Below the pieces are notes generated by a model, which worked only from the letters and a program-made list of their open reading frames with translations, was not told the origin of the DNA and searched no databases. Shown here in pieces: positions 45,023-53,497 of a stretch of DNA of 64,000 bases (positions are counted from its first letter, which is position 1; every line of letters starts with the position of its first letter). The DNA comes from Roseiarcus sp963758335. Lineage in GTDB: Bacteria; Pseudomonadota; Alphaproteobacteria; Rhizobiales; Beijerinckiaceae. The position numbers were made by a program, and so were the translations under genes. Where the stretch lies: positions 1,302,001-1,366,000 of the forward strand of contig CAVWVF010000004.1 in the NCBI GenBank assembly GCA_963758335.1, given 5' to 3'.

Positions 45023-46255
45023 ATGAGCGCTGACGTCGGCCGCGCCATCCTGATCGTGCTCGATTCCGTCGGCTGCGGCGGGGCGGAGGACGCAAAAGCC
45101 TACGGCGACGAGGGCGCGGACACGCTCGGCCACATCGCCGAAGCCTGCGCGTTGGGCCGCGGCAATCGCGACGGCCTGCGGCGGGGGCCGCTCGAGCTTC
45201 CGCATCTCGACGCGCTCGGCCTCGGGCATGCGATCGGGGCCTCGACCGGCCGCACGCCTCCGGGATTCGCGCTTGCAAGCCCATGCGGGCAATGGGGCTA
45301 CGGAATCGAGACCTCGCGCGGCAAGGACACGCCCTCGGGCCACTGGGAGATCGCCGGAACCCCGGTCGATTTCGACTGGGGCTATTTTCCGGAGACAATT
45401 CCGGCCTTTCCCGAAGCCCTCACGTCCGCGCTGATCGCCGAGGGGAAGCTGCCGGGAATTCTCGGAAACAAGCACGCCTCCGGCACCGTCGTCATCGAGG
45501 AGTTCGGCGAGGAGCATCTGTGGACGGGAAAGCCCATCTGCTACACCTCGGCCGACTCCGTTCTGCAGATCGCCGCGCACGAGGAGGTTTTTGGCCTCGA
45601 GCGGCTCTACGATCTCTGCCGCATCGCGCGCCGCCTCTGCGATCCCTTGAGGATCGGGCGCGTCATCGCGCGCCCCTTCGTCGGCAAGACGGGCAAGGAT
45701 TTCGTCCGCACGCCCCACCGCAAGGATTTCGCCGTGCCGCCGCCCGACGGCAATCTGTTGCAGCGCGCCGCGCAGGCGGGACGGACGGTCATCTCGATCG
45801 GCAAGATCGGCGACATTTTCGCCCACCGCGAGACCGGCTCGGAGCGCAAGGGAAAGAGCAACAGCGGCAACGTCGATCTCCTCGTCGAAGCGCTGACGAC
45901 GACCCCGGACGGCGGGCTCATTTTTGTCAACCTGGTCGACTTCGACACCGAATGGGGCCATCGCCGCGATGTGCCCGGCTACGCCGCCTGTCTCGAGGCG
46001 TTCGACCGGCGGCTCGGCGAGATCGAATCGGCGATGCGGCCTTCCGACTACTGCGTCATCACCGCCGATCACGGCAATGACCCAACCTTTCGCGGCTTCG
46101 ACCACACTCGCGAGCACGTGCCGATCGTCGCCTTCGGCGCCGGCGCGCCGCCCGGCCCGATCGGAGCGCGGAGGTCGCTCGCCGACATCGCCGAGACGAT
46201 TGCCGCCAAACTCGGCCTGCCGAAGGGGCCGCATGGGGAAGCCTGGGCGACATGA
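45023..46255 (+). CDS. deoB: Phosphopentomutase
   Basis: A 410-residue enzyme of the alkaline-phosphatase superfamily (E. coli DeoB is 407) that interconverts ribose-1- and ribose-5-phosphate in nucleoside salvage. The first metal site is in LIVLDSVGCGGAEDA with DTLGHI. Other landmarks are GKDTPSGHWEIAG, with the phosphorylated Thr, KTGKDFVRTPHRKDFAV and the C-terminal metal sites VDFDTEWGHRRDVPGYA and ITADHGNDP. ATG at 45023 is preferred over a TTG at 45011. REP sequences start directly after the stop. Confidence 0.94.
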   Translation: MSADVGRAILIVLDSVGCGGAEDAKAYGDEGADTLGHIAEACALGRGNRDGLRRGPLELPHLDALGLGHAIGASTGRTPPGFALASPCGQWGYGIETSRGKDTPSGHWEIAGTPVDFDWGYFPETIPAFPEALTSALIAEGKLPGILGNKHASGTVVIEEFGEEHLWTGKPICYTSADSVLQIAAHEEVFGLERLYDLCRIARRLCDPLRIGRVIARPFVGKTGKDFVRTPHRKDFAVPPPDGNLLQRAAQAGRTVISIGKIGDIFAHRETGSERKGKSNSGNVDLLVEALTTTPDGGLIFVNLVDFDTEWGHRRDVPGYAACLEAFDRRLGEIESAMRPSDYCVITADHGNDPTFRGFDHTREHVPIVAFGAGAPPGPIGARRSLADIAETIAAKLGLPKGPHGEAWAT

Positions 46256-46530
46256 CCGTCATTGCGAGGCCCGAAGGGCAGCAATCCACAGTGTGGGGCC
46301 CTTCCGTCATTGCGAGCCCAGAGCGCAGCGAAGGGCGAAGCAATCCATGGCTTCGCGCCTGCCGATGGATCGCTGCGCTCGCAATGACGGGCGTGGCGCT
46401 CGGGCGTCATTGCGAGGGAGCCGAGCGCAGCGAGGCGGACGAAGCAATCCATGCAGCCGCCGCGGGCGTCCTCCAGCATGGATTTGCTTCGCTCTCGCTG
46501 CGCTCCGGCTCGCAATGACGGACTGAACGT
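46256..46530. repeat. REP cluster 1 (CGTCATTGCGAG...GAAGCAATCC type)
   Basis: Three forward units begin GTCATTGCGAG at about 46258, 46304 and 46407 and run to AGCAATCCA through variable middles containing GAGCGCAGCGA. An inverted unit ends GCTCGCAATGACGG at 46521. They form alternating palindromic pairs, the layout of a mosaic REP element, and fill the whole gap between deoB and the GIY-YIG remnant. Confidence 0.75.
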
Positions 46531-46531
46531 C

Positions 46532-46823
46532 ATGCCGCGGGCGCCTTGCGTCTATATCATGGCCAACAAGCGCAATGGCACGCTCTAATAGCGGCGTCAC
46601 TTCAAATCTCTCGCTCCGAGTTTTTCAGCACCGCGAAGGCCTGACGCCCGGCTTCACCTCGCGCTACGGCTGCAAGCGACATGTCTACTTCGAAAACTAC
46701 GAGCGGATGGACGACGCCATCGCCCGCGAGAAGCAGATCAAAGGCGGGTCGCGTGCGAAGAAGATCGCGCTCATTCAGTCGATGAATCCGGAGTGGAATG
46801 ATTTGTATGAGAGCCTCGCGTAG
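46532..46823 (+). pseudogene. GIY-YIG endonuclease-domain protein frameshifted in the YIG motif
   Basis: The reading MPRAPCVYIMANKRNGTL (ATG 46532) runs into TAA-TAG. The other frame continues GVTSNLSLRVFQHREGLTPG, YFENYERMDDAIAREKQIKG and SMNPEWNDLYESLA to 46823. Intact relatives have LYIGVTSNL at the joint; here the codons read CTC TAATAGCGGC, one base too many, exactly in the second half of the GIY-YIG catalytic motif. The intact family (about 95 residues) is widespread and often found near repeats. A downstream start near 46575 would lack the catalytic tyrosines. Confidence 0.85.
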
Positions 46824-46847
46824 CGCTGGAAGGTGCATTGCTTCCCC

Positions 46848-46975
46848 TTTGGCTTCGCAATGACGCCCGCCGTGTCGGCCGTCATTGCGAGGCCGGAAGG
46901 GCCGAAGCAACCCATCGCGAGCGCTTTCGAAACGAATTGCTTCGCTTCGCTCGCAATGACCGCATTGAGAGCGCG
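46848..46975. repeat. REP cluster 2
   Basis: An inverted unit CTTCGCAATGACG at 46853, a forward unit GTCATTGCGAGGCC at 46882 with GAAGCAACCC, and an inverted unit ATTGCTTCGC...GCTCGCAATGACC at about 46937-46961. Same family as 46256-46530. It ends at the stop of the OppA-like gene. Confidence 0.7.
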
Positions 46976-46977
46976 CC

Positions 46978-48615
46978 TCATCGCTCCATCGACAGATACC
47001 GCGCCAGATGGCGGTCGAGCAGGTTGTCGCGCCAGCCTTTCACCCGCCGCGACACCATGTTCTTCGACTCGTAGAAGAGGAGCGGGATCACCGGCTCCGC
47101 TTCGAGCAGCAGCCGCTCGGCTTCCGCCAGCGTGTCGGCGCGCGCCCGCAAATCCGTTTCCTGCGCCGCCGCGCTCATCAGCCTGTCGTAAGCCGCATTC
47201 GACCAGCGCGCGTAATTGAGCCTGGCATTGCCGCTCTCGAACAGAAACAGGAAATTTTGAGGGTCGGAATAGTCGCCGATCCATCCGGCGCGGGCGACGT
47301 CGAAATCGCCGCCGTTCTGCAACAGGCCGAAGTGCGTCTTGACGTCGGAATTAATGAAAGTCGTCGTGACGCCGAGCGTCTTCCACATGTCGCCGATCGC
47401 GATCGCGGTCGCCTTGTTGTTCTCGCTGGTGTTGTAGCGGATCTCGACGGCAAGCGGCCGGCCCTCGCCGTAGCCGGCCTCTTTCAAAAGTTCACGGGCG
47501 CGGTCCTCGCGCTCGATCGGCGAGAGGTCGCGAAAATCGGCTGCGACGCCGGTCACGTAATTGTCGATCCCCGGCGGCACGAAGGAATAGGCCGGCGCCA
47601 TCGCGCCGCCCCAGATGCCGCGCGCGAGAAACTCCCGGTCGACGACCATCGAGAGCGCGTTGCGCACGCGCGCATCGTCGAAAGGCGGCTTTTTGGTGTT
47701 GAACGCCAGATAGAGGACGCCGAGGGTCGGCGCGACATGGAATTCGTCCCTGAGCGTCTGACGCACGAAGGCGAGCTCGTCGGCCGGGGCGTCGTCGTAG
47801 GTGTCGATCTCGCCCGCGCGGAACCGCAAAAAGGCGGCGGCGCGGTCGTCGATCGAGGCGATGATCTCCTTGTCGATCTTAACGTCGCGCGCGTCGTGAA
47901 AGAAGGGATTCTTGACGAGCACCGTCTCGTCGTTCGGCGTGAAGGCGGCGAGGCGGAAGGCGCCGTTGCTCACGAGATTGCCCGGCCGCGCGAAGGCGGG
48001 CCCGAACTCGGCGACGTTGCGCGGGTTGACCGGAGCGGACGTCTGATGGGCGACGACGGCGAGAAAATAAGGCGTGTGGCGCTCGAGCGCGATCTCGAGC
48101 GTCCAGTCGTTGATCGCGCGGACGCCGAGCGCGCTCGGGGCCGCCTCGCCCCCGGCGATCCGCTCCGCGTTCCGGATCGGGTAATAGAGGTTGGCGTATT
48201 CGGCGCCGGTCGCCGGATCGAGAAGCCGGCGGAAGGTGAACACGAAGTCTTCCGCCCGAACCGGATCGCCGTTCGACCATCGGGCCTCTCTGAGCCTGAA
48301 CACATAGGTCAGGCCGTCGGCGCTGACGCTCCAGCTTTGCGCCGCGCCGGGAACGAGCGCGCCGGACGCATCATAGGTCAGGAGCCCCTCGAACAGGTCG
48401 TAGAGCGCGTCCGCTTCGATGACGGTCGAGGTCTTTTGCGGATCGAAGGTCGAGGGGTCGCCCGCCTCGCCGCGGCGAAAGACGCATTCGGCTTCAGCGG
48501 CGGAAAGGCTGAAGAGTGAGATCAGGAGGGCAGCGAGCACGCCCAAGCCCGCCAGGCCCCACTCCCGGCGGCGGTCGAGACTCATCGCATTGCGCGGCGC
48601 GGCGGAAGTCGTCAT
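46978..48615 (-). CDS. Oligopeptide ABC transporter substrate-binding protein (OppA-like)
   Basis: A 545-residue family 5 binding protein. An N-terminal hydrophobic segment (WGLAGLGVLAALLISLFSLS) serves as signal peptide. Family features are AGDPSTFDPQKTSTVIEADA, YDLFEGLLTYDASG, RWSNGDPVRAEDFVFTFRRL, APTLGVLYLAFNTKKPPFDD and DYSDPQNFLFLFES. These match periplasmic OppA/MppA-type peptide receptors. No permease or ATPase genes lie beside it, so it may serve a transporter encoded elsewhere or share YejBEF-like partners. ATG at 48615 or 48585 is possible. It diverges from the DUF1476 gene. Confidence 0.85.
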   Translation of the reverse strand: MTTSAAPRNAMSLDRRREWGLAGLGVLAALLISLFSLSAAEAECVFRRGEAGDPSTFDPQKTSTVIEADALYDLFEGLLTYDASGALVPGAAQSWSVSADGLTYVFRLREARWSNGDPVRAEDFVFTFRRLLDPATGAEYANLYYPIRNAERIAGGEAAPSALGVRAINDWTLEIALERHTPYFLAVVAHQTSAPVNPRNVAEFGPAFARPGNLVSNGAFRLAAFTPNDETVLVKNPFFHDARDVKIDKEIIASIDDRAAAFLRFRAGEIDTYDDAPADELAFVRQTLRDEFHVAPTLGVLYLAFNTKKPPFDDARVRNALSMVVDREFLARGIWGGAMAPAYSFVPPGIDNYVTGVAADFRDLSPIEREDRARELLKEAGYGEGRPLAVEIRYNTSENNKATAIAIGDMWKTLGVTTTFINSDVKTHFGLLQNGGDFDVARAGWIGDYSDPQNFLFLFESGNARLNYARWSNAAYDRLMSAAAQETDLRARADTLAEAERLLLEAEPVIPLLFYESKNMVSRRVKGWRDNLLDRHLARYLSMER

Positions 48616-48721
48616 AATATAAGATCGCACGAATAGCGGGCCAGGAGCGGCCCCGAAAGCGGCGCGACGTCACTGGCGAGTTTTTTCGCGGGGGGTACGG
48701 GTCGCGGTGACGGAGGCAGGA

Positions 48722-49045
48722 ATGTCCGACGCGTTCCATGATCGCGAAGACACTTTTGAAAAGCGGTTCGCCAACGAAGAGGCGCTGCGGTTTCGCGCGG
48801 TCGCGCGGCGCAACAAGGCGGTCGCCCTCTGGGTCGCCGAGATGAAGGGGCTTTCGCCGGAGGCCGCCGAAAAATACGCCGAGGACTTCGTCGGCGCGCA
48901 GGTCGGTCAAGGCGACGACGCCGTCGCCGCCGCGCTCAAGCAGGACCTCGCGCGTGGCGACGTCGACCTCTCCGACCACCGCCTGCGCAAGAAGATGGCC
49001 GAAGCGATGGCCGAGGCGACCGAGTTGGTCAAGGCGGGCCGGTAG
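48722..49045 (+). CDS. F1-ATPase inhibitor subunit zeta (DUF1476)
   Basis: The 107-residue protein matches DUF1476, identified in Paracoccus as the zeta subunit that inhibits ATP hydrolysis by the alphaproteobacterial F1Fo-ATP synthase. It has an N-terminal inhibitory segment FHDREDTFEKRFANEEALRF followed by a four-helix bundle (NKAVALWVAEMKGLSPEAAE, KYAEDFVGAQVGQGDDAV, DLSDHRLRKKMAEAMAEA). ATG at 48722 follows GGAGG. It is convergent with rppH, with two terminator-like palindromes between. The ATP synthase genes are not in the window. Confidence 0.88.
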   Translation: MSDAFHDREDTFEKRFANEEALRFRAVARRNKAVALWVAEMKGLSPEAAEKYAEDFVGAQVGQGDDAVAAALKQDLARGDVDLSDHRLRKKMAEAMAEATELVKAGR

Positions 49046-49058
49046 CCCTCACCGCGGC

Positions 49059-49113
49059 CCTCTCCCGTAAACGGGAGAGGGGGCGCTACCCTTCTCCCGC
49101 TTCCGGGAGAAGG
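49059..49113. terminator. Pair of palindromes between convergent DUF1476 and rppH
   Basis: Stem CCTCTCCCG/CGGGAGAGG with loop TAAA (49059-49080) and stem CCTTCTCCCG/CGGGAGAAGG with a 4-base loop (49090-49113). Both are perfect. The position between convergent genes suggests bidirectional termination, though no T-run follows. Confidence 0.5.
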
Positions 49114-49123
49114 TGGCGGCGCG

Positions 49124-49657
49124 TCAGCGCGGCCGGATGTTTTCGCGCCTACCCCCGGTGGGCCGCGCCAGCGGCGCGAAGGCCGCCGCAACGGTCTCGT
49201 ACACCTTCCGCTTGAACGGTACGACCAGGTCGGGCAGTCGTTCGAAGCGCTCCCAGCGCCAGGCGTCGAATTCCGCCCCGTGCTTGCCGTCGGCCGGAAA
49301 GAGCACGTCGATTTCGCTGTCCTGGCCGAGGAACCGGAACAGGAACCATTTCTGCGACTGGCCGCGATAGCGCCCGGCCCAGCGGCCGCGCGCCCCGTCG
49401 GGCAGATCGTAATTCAGCCACTCCGGAAGCTCGGCAATCAGCTCGATCGAGCGGACGTTGGTCTCCTCCCACAGTTCGCGCCGGGCCGCCTCGAGTGGCT
49501 TTTCGCCCTTGTCGACGCCGCCCTGCGGCATCTGCCACGACCGTTGGTCCAGCGCTTCGCCGCTCCGCTTGCGCTTGCGATGGCCGATGAAGACTTCGCC
49601 CTGACGGTTGACCAGCGCAACGCCGACGCAAGGGCGATAGGGCAGTTCGTTGTTCAT
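49124..49657 (-). CDS. rppH: RNA pyrophosphohydrolase RppH
   Basis: A 177-residue Nudix hydrolase that removes pyrophosphate from 5' ends of mRNAs, triggering decay. It starts MNNELPYRPCVGVALVNRQG. The Nudix box reads GGVDKGEKPLEAARRELWEE followed by TNV, with all catalytic Glu residues. RppH-typical segments YDLPDGARGRWAGRYRGQSQ and QKWFLFRFLG follow. ATG at 49657 matches the family N-terminus. In Hyphomicrobiales it normally follows a divergent polysaccharide deacetylase gene; here only a stub of that gene remains upstream. Confidence 0.93.
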   Translation of the reverse strand: MNNELPYRPCVGVALVNRQGEVFIGHRKRKRSGEALDQRSWQMPQGGVDKGEKPLEAARRELWEETNVRSIELIAELPEWLNYDLPDGARGRWAGRYRGQSQKWFLFRFLGQDSEIDVLFPADGKHGAEFDAWRWERFERLPDLVVPFKRKVYETVAAAFAPLARPTGGRRENIRPR

Positions 49658-49749
49658 GGGGGTCCGCTTCGGGGTTTCAGCGGGGCAGGGCCGCCCGACG
49701 GGGCGCACCTTAGCGCGGAAATGCGGACCAGCGCGAGTTTGACGCGCTT

Positions 49750-50166
49750 CTAGCGCTGAACGACGGGAGCGGCCTTCGCCTTCTGGGCGGCGAGCGCCTG
49801 CTGAACGTCGATAATGAGCGGGATGGGCAAGGCGGCGCCGCCCTGTCGTGTGATTTTCACGCCGCTCGCGGCCTCGACCTGATCGGCTGTCGCGATCGGG
49901 GCCGGATTGTCGAGCGCGCCAGACCCCTGGGCCGGAGGTTGATCCGCGCGCGCAGTGGCAGGCGGCGCCTCAGTCCTCGCCGCAAGCGAGTCGGCGCGCG
50001 GCGGCGCGTCATGGCGGGCGAAGGTAAAGGCGGCCATTGCGAGAGCCACGACGGCCGGCGCGGCGACGGGCAGGAACTTCCACCCCCTCCCCGCGACGGG
50101 GCGCTCATCCGGGCCCGGCAGGAGCGGTTCGTTCACTTCGTCGCGCAGCAGCGCCAGATCTTCCAT
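49750..50166 (-). pseudogene. Divergent polysaccharide deacetylase, N-terminal stub only
   Basis: A 138-residue frame whose pattern matches the N-terminal quarter of the divergent polysaccharide deacetylase family. It has a short cytosolic start (MEDLALLRDEVNEPLLPG), one membrane anchor (VAAPAVVALAMAAFTFA), a Pro/Ala-rich linker and the conserved SGVKITRQGGAALPIPLIID with VQQALAA. In intact genes the catalytic domain follows; here the frame ends at VVQR, and only about 90 bp separate it from rppH, so the catalytic part has been deleted. Position upstream of rppH supports the identification. A short membrane-anchored product may still be made. Confidence 0.65.
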
Positions 50167-50345
50167 GTTCGGAACCCGTCTCCTTCGGCGCTTCGCCTCC
50201 GCCTTACTGCCTGCGCGAGCTTGCGCGAGCTTGCGCGACGCAGACCGTCCCGCAACAATTTGACGGTGCCTGAACGATTCCGATAGTCGGCGCTTGCCGC
50301 GCCGTCAGGGACCCGGCGCGCGGCGCGACTGACCAAGGATGTCTC

Positions 50346-51338
50346 ATGACGGCCAATCTGATCACCGATGTCGCCGGCGTGCGCGTCGGGTCGGCGCACG
50401 ACGAGCGCATTGCTTCCGGCGTCACCGCCGTCATCTTCGACGAGCCGGTCGTCGCCTCGATCGCGATCCACGGCGGCGCGCCCGCGGTGCGCGACACCGC
50501 GTTGCTCGAGCCGGAGATGACGGTCGAGCACGTGGACGCGTTCGTTCTGTCGGGCGGCTCGGCTTTCGGCCTCGACGCGGCCGGCGGCGTCATGGGCTAC
50601 CTCGCAGGAATCGATCGCGGCTTCCTGTCCCGCGGGGTGCGGGTGCCGATCGTTCCGGGCGCGAGCTTGTTCGACCTCGTCAACGGCGGCGACAAAACCT
50701 GGGGCCGGAAGCCGCCCTACTGGGACATGGGTTTTCGTGCGGCCGAGGCGGCCGGCGCCCATTTCGCCCTCGGAACCGCAGGCGCCGGCTACGGGGCGAA
50801 TTCCTTTGGACTCAAGGGCGGCCTCGGATCGGCGAGCGCCGCGACGGCGCGGGGATTCCGTGTCGGCGCGCTCGTCGCCGCCAATCCGGCCGGCCGGGTC
50901 ACGCGCGGAAACACTCGGCATTTCCTGGCGGCGCCTTTCGAGCGCGACGGCGAATTCGGCGGTCACGGCTTCGGCGCGGAAAACCCGGAGGACGCTCTGA
51001 ACCTGCGTCTGAGGAGCGACCACCCGACCAACACCACGCTCGCGGTGGTGGCGACCGACGCGAAGCTCGCGAAGGCCCAGGTCAAGCGGCTTGCGGTCAT
51101 GGCCCAGGCAGGCTTCGCGCTCGCCTTCCGGCCGGCCCTATCTCCCGTCGACGGCGACATCGTGTTCGCCGCGGCGACCGGTCGGTCTACGCATGCGCCC
51201 GAAGTTCGGGACCTCGCCGAAATCGGCATGCTGGCCGCCGAATGCGTCGCCCGGTCCATAGCGCGCGCCGTCTACGAGGCGACGTCTCTTCCTTTTCCCG
51301 GCGCGCTGCCGAGCTGGCGGCAGCGGTTCGCCGGCTGA
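50346..51338 (+). CDS. P1-family (S58/DmpA-like) aminopeptidase
   Basis: A 330-residue Ntn-type hydrolase of the P1/DmpA family, which cleaves itself and then trims N-terminal D- or beta-amino acids from peptides. It starts with LITDVAGVRVGSAHDERIAS. VEHVDAFVLSGGSAFGLDAA and GRVTRGNTRHFLAAPFE are family features, and the autocleavage region is HPTNTTLAVVATDAKL with Thr as probable nucleophile. ATG at 50346 is well placed. No signal peptide is visible, so it is cytosolic. The specific substrate is unknown. Confidence 0.85.
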   Translation: MTANLITDVAGVRVGSAHDERIASGVTAVIFDEPVVASIAIHGGAPAVRDTALLEPEMTVEHVDAFVLSGGSAFGLDAAGGVMGYLAGIDRGFLSRGVRVPIVPGASLFDLVNGGDKTWGRKPPYWDMGFRAAEAAGAHFALGTAGAGYGANSFGLKGGLGSASAATARGFRVGALVAANPAGRVTRGNTRHFLAAPFERDGEFGGHGFGAENPEDALNLRLRSDHPTNTTLAVVATDAKLAKAQVKRLAVMAQAGFALAFRPALSPVDGDIVFAAATGRSTHAPEVRDLAEIGMLAAECVARSIARAVYEATSLPFPGALPSWRQRFAG

Positions 51339-51414
51339 CCGGTCGCGGCGGACCGTCGCCCTCGCTTGCTACGCCGCCTTCCCGGGGAAGGACGGCGCAA
51401 GGAGCGCGCTCGTC

Positions 51415-51843
51415 TCAGTTGCATCCCTTCGTGGCGAGCAGATCGAGCAGGAGCAGCGGTGGCATATGTGCCTCGCTCGCGCCCGTTCCAGGTTTTGCCC
51501 GAGCATGTTGCGCAAGATCCGCCGCGCCGAGGATCGTGCAGGCAATCAGGGTCGGCATGAGCGAAACGTCGCCCGCCTTGAGCTCCCCCGCACGCTGTGC
51601 GGCTCGCACATGGCGCGAAAGCATTTCGAACGCGCTCGGACCTTCTGACTCGTCCTCCATCCGGCCGGATTCGCCGAACAGATAGACGCCTCCGGTCGGC
51701 AAGCGGCGCGCGAGTTCGAACAATCCCCGAACCGCGCGCCTCAGCGTTTCAAGAGGCGTGGGATCGCGGCGCTCGAGCGCGTCAGAAACCTCGGTTTCGA
51801 TCGATAGGGTCGTCGCGTCATTTGCTTCCTTCATCGTCAGCAT
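51415..51843 (-). pseudogene. TetR-family regulator fragment lacking the DNA-binding domain
   Basis: The 142 residues match the C-terminal ligand-binding/dimerisation part of TetR regulators (TPLETLRRAVRGLFELARRL, FEMLSRHVRAAQRAGELKAG, MPTLIACTILGAADLAQHAR). Upstream in this frame there is no helix-turn-helix; the sequence before MLTMKEANDATTLS is unrelated. The gene therefore lost its N-terminal 50 or so residues. It is convergent with the P1 peptidase, 76 bp between stops. Confidence 0.6.
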
Positions 51844-52632
51844 TCGGCTGCTTCCCCGACAGCATTGCCCCAAAATCGCAGAGCGGCCGCTCGTCTGTCG
51901 TCTAGAGCACGCCTGCTTCTCTTGGCGACGGTCAGGAATTTTGATTGGCCGACGCAGCCGACAGGAGGCGCTGCTGGCGCCGTCTTGCAGAGCGTGGGTT
52001 TCGCGCCCTGTCTTCGGGTCGAAAGTGCGTTTCCATGGCCCCCTCCCCTGGCAAGCTCTGAACAACTTGCAGAAGTATTGTTTACATGTGTTATTATCCC
52101 GTCGAACCCGCAGTCGCAATAGGGGATTCTACGTAGGGGGTGCGAACGTCCGAAGGCCTGGGCAGGCGGCCTGAAGCCTTCAGCATCAGGCGCGCGGTCC
52201 GCGATACGCTTCGAAGCGGTCGGGACCGCAACATTGCGATCCTGGTAAATTGGAAGTCGAGCGCAAATCCGCCCCCACCGCGATTGCGATGGCGACGGCC
52301 GCGGCGATCGCATATTCCGGCCCGATAGGTCGCAAAACAAGTCTTTGAACGCTTTCATCGCGAGCGCTCCGAACGACTGTTCGATTGATGACATAAGCGC
52401 CCTGATGGATCGTTACCGGCCTCCGACTGAAGAGCTTTGTCTACGACTTCGGTAGAATTTGCGCCCGACCGCTGGCGGCGAGAAGAACCTGGCGCAAGAC
52501 ATCGAAATGAAAAAAGATTCGGGCCTTTGTCGCCTTCCTACGATGGCGCGCGGCCCGGGAGCGCCGGCGCTTCTCCCTTTTCTCGGCTTTCGCGCTTGAC
52601 CGCCGACGCCGTTTCGGCTCCCCTTGCCGTCG
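51844..52632. other. Gene-free interval of about 790 bp
   Basis: Between the TetR fragment and the isoaspartyl methyltransferase. No gene is supported on either strand. A locally AT-rich patch near 52066-52100 (containing GTTTACATGTGTTATTAT) resembles a promoter but has no obvious downstream gene. The interval may be the remains of one or two deleted genes. Confidence 0.5.
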
Positions 52633-53475
52633 ATGAGGCTCGCCATCGATCGGCGTCGGTTCCTGGTCGGCGCGGTCGCCGCCGCGGCGACGCCTGCCCT
52701 CGCCAATGTCCCGACGCCCTATGACTGGGACCTCTCGCCGCCGCGGCAGAGCCGCGACGCGTTCGTCGAATGGATGGTTCGCAACAGGGGCGAGGATCCG
52801 CGCTTCCTGGGTCAGCGCTGGGAGCGTCTCCAGCAGATGATCGCGCACCACGACATCTGGGACGAAGCCGACATCCGCGCCTATCTCATGACCCCGCGCG
52901 AAGAGTTCGTCACGCCGGAAAACCTCGATCGCGCGTACGAATGGCATCACCTCAACATCGGCTTCGGCGTGACCATCACTGGCCCGCACACGGTGGCGCG
53001 AATGACCAATACGCTCCGAATCAAGCGCAGCGACAAGGTGCTCGAAATCGGTACCGGCTCGGGCTACCAGTCGGCCTATCTCGCCAACCTCACCCCGCAT
53101 GTCTGGTCGATCGAAATCATCCCGCCGCTGGCGAAGCGGACACGCGAACTCTACGATCGGCTGATCGCGCGCGGCTACAGCGAGTACCGCGCGATTCGCG
53201 CCCGGAACGCCGACGGCTACTACGGCTGGGAGGAATTCGCTCCCTTCGACAAGATCATCGTCACCTGCGGCATCGACCATATCCCGCCGCCGCACCTGCA
53301 GCAGCTGACCCCGGACGGGATCATGGTCATCCCGGTCGGACCGCCGGGCGCGCAGCACGTCATCAAGGCGACAAAGAGCCGGTCGCCGGACGGCCGCGTC
53401 TCGGTCGCGCGCTCCGATATCTACGGCGGCGCAATCATTCCCTTTGTGCCGTTCACCGGCTCGCATTCCATGTGA
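52633..53475 (+). CDS. Protein-L-isoaspartate O-methyltransferase-like protein with Tat-type signal
   Basis: A 280-residue protein. The N-terminus MRLAIDRRRFLVGAVAAA contains a twin-arginine motif, a hydrophobic core and an Ala-x-Ala site near PALA-NV. The rest is a PCMT-like methyltransferase: FVTPENLDRAYEWHHLNIGF, then motif I VLEIGTGSGYQSAYLA, the acidic IEIIPPLA and FDKIIVTCGIDHIPPPHLQQ. PCMT repairs isoaspartyl residues with SAM in the cytosol, so an export signal is odd. It may be an exported relative with another role, or the signal may be non-functional. ATG at 52633 is preferred over TTG at 52624. It is convergent with the next gene, 22 bp between stops. Confidence 0.75.
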   Translation: MRLAIDRRRFLVGAVAAAATPALANVPTPYDWDLSPPRQSRDAFVEWMVRNRGEDPRFLGQRWERLQQMIAHHDIWDEADIRAYLMTPREEFVTPENLDRAYEWHHLNIGFGVTITGPHTVARMTNTLRIKRSDKVLEIGTGSGYQSAYLANLTPHVWSIEIIPPLAKRTRELYDRLIARGYSEYRAIRARNADGYYGWEEFAPFDKIIVTCGIDHIPPPHLQQLTPDGIMVIPVGPPGAQHVIKATKSRSPDGRVSVARSDIYGGAIIPFVPFTGSHSM

Positions 53476-53497
53476 GAGCTCGCGCGAGCCCCGAGCC

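Noticed and set aside
52066..52100. Promoter or TetR operator in the AT-rich patch upstream of the TetR fragment
   Set aside because: Only a loose match to -35/-10 boxes and no clear palindrome; no gene starts nearby.
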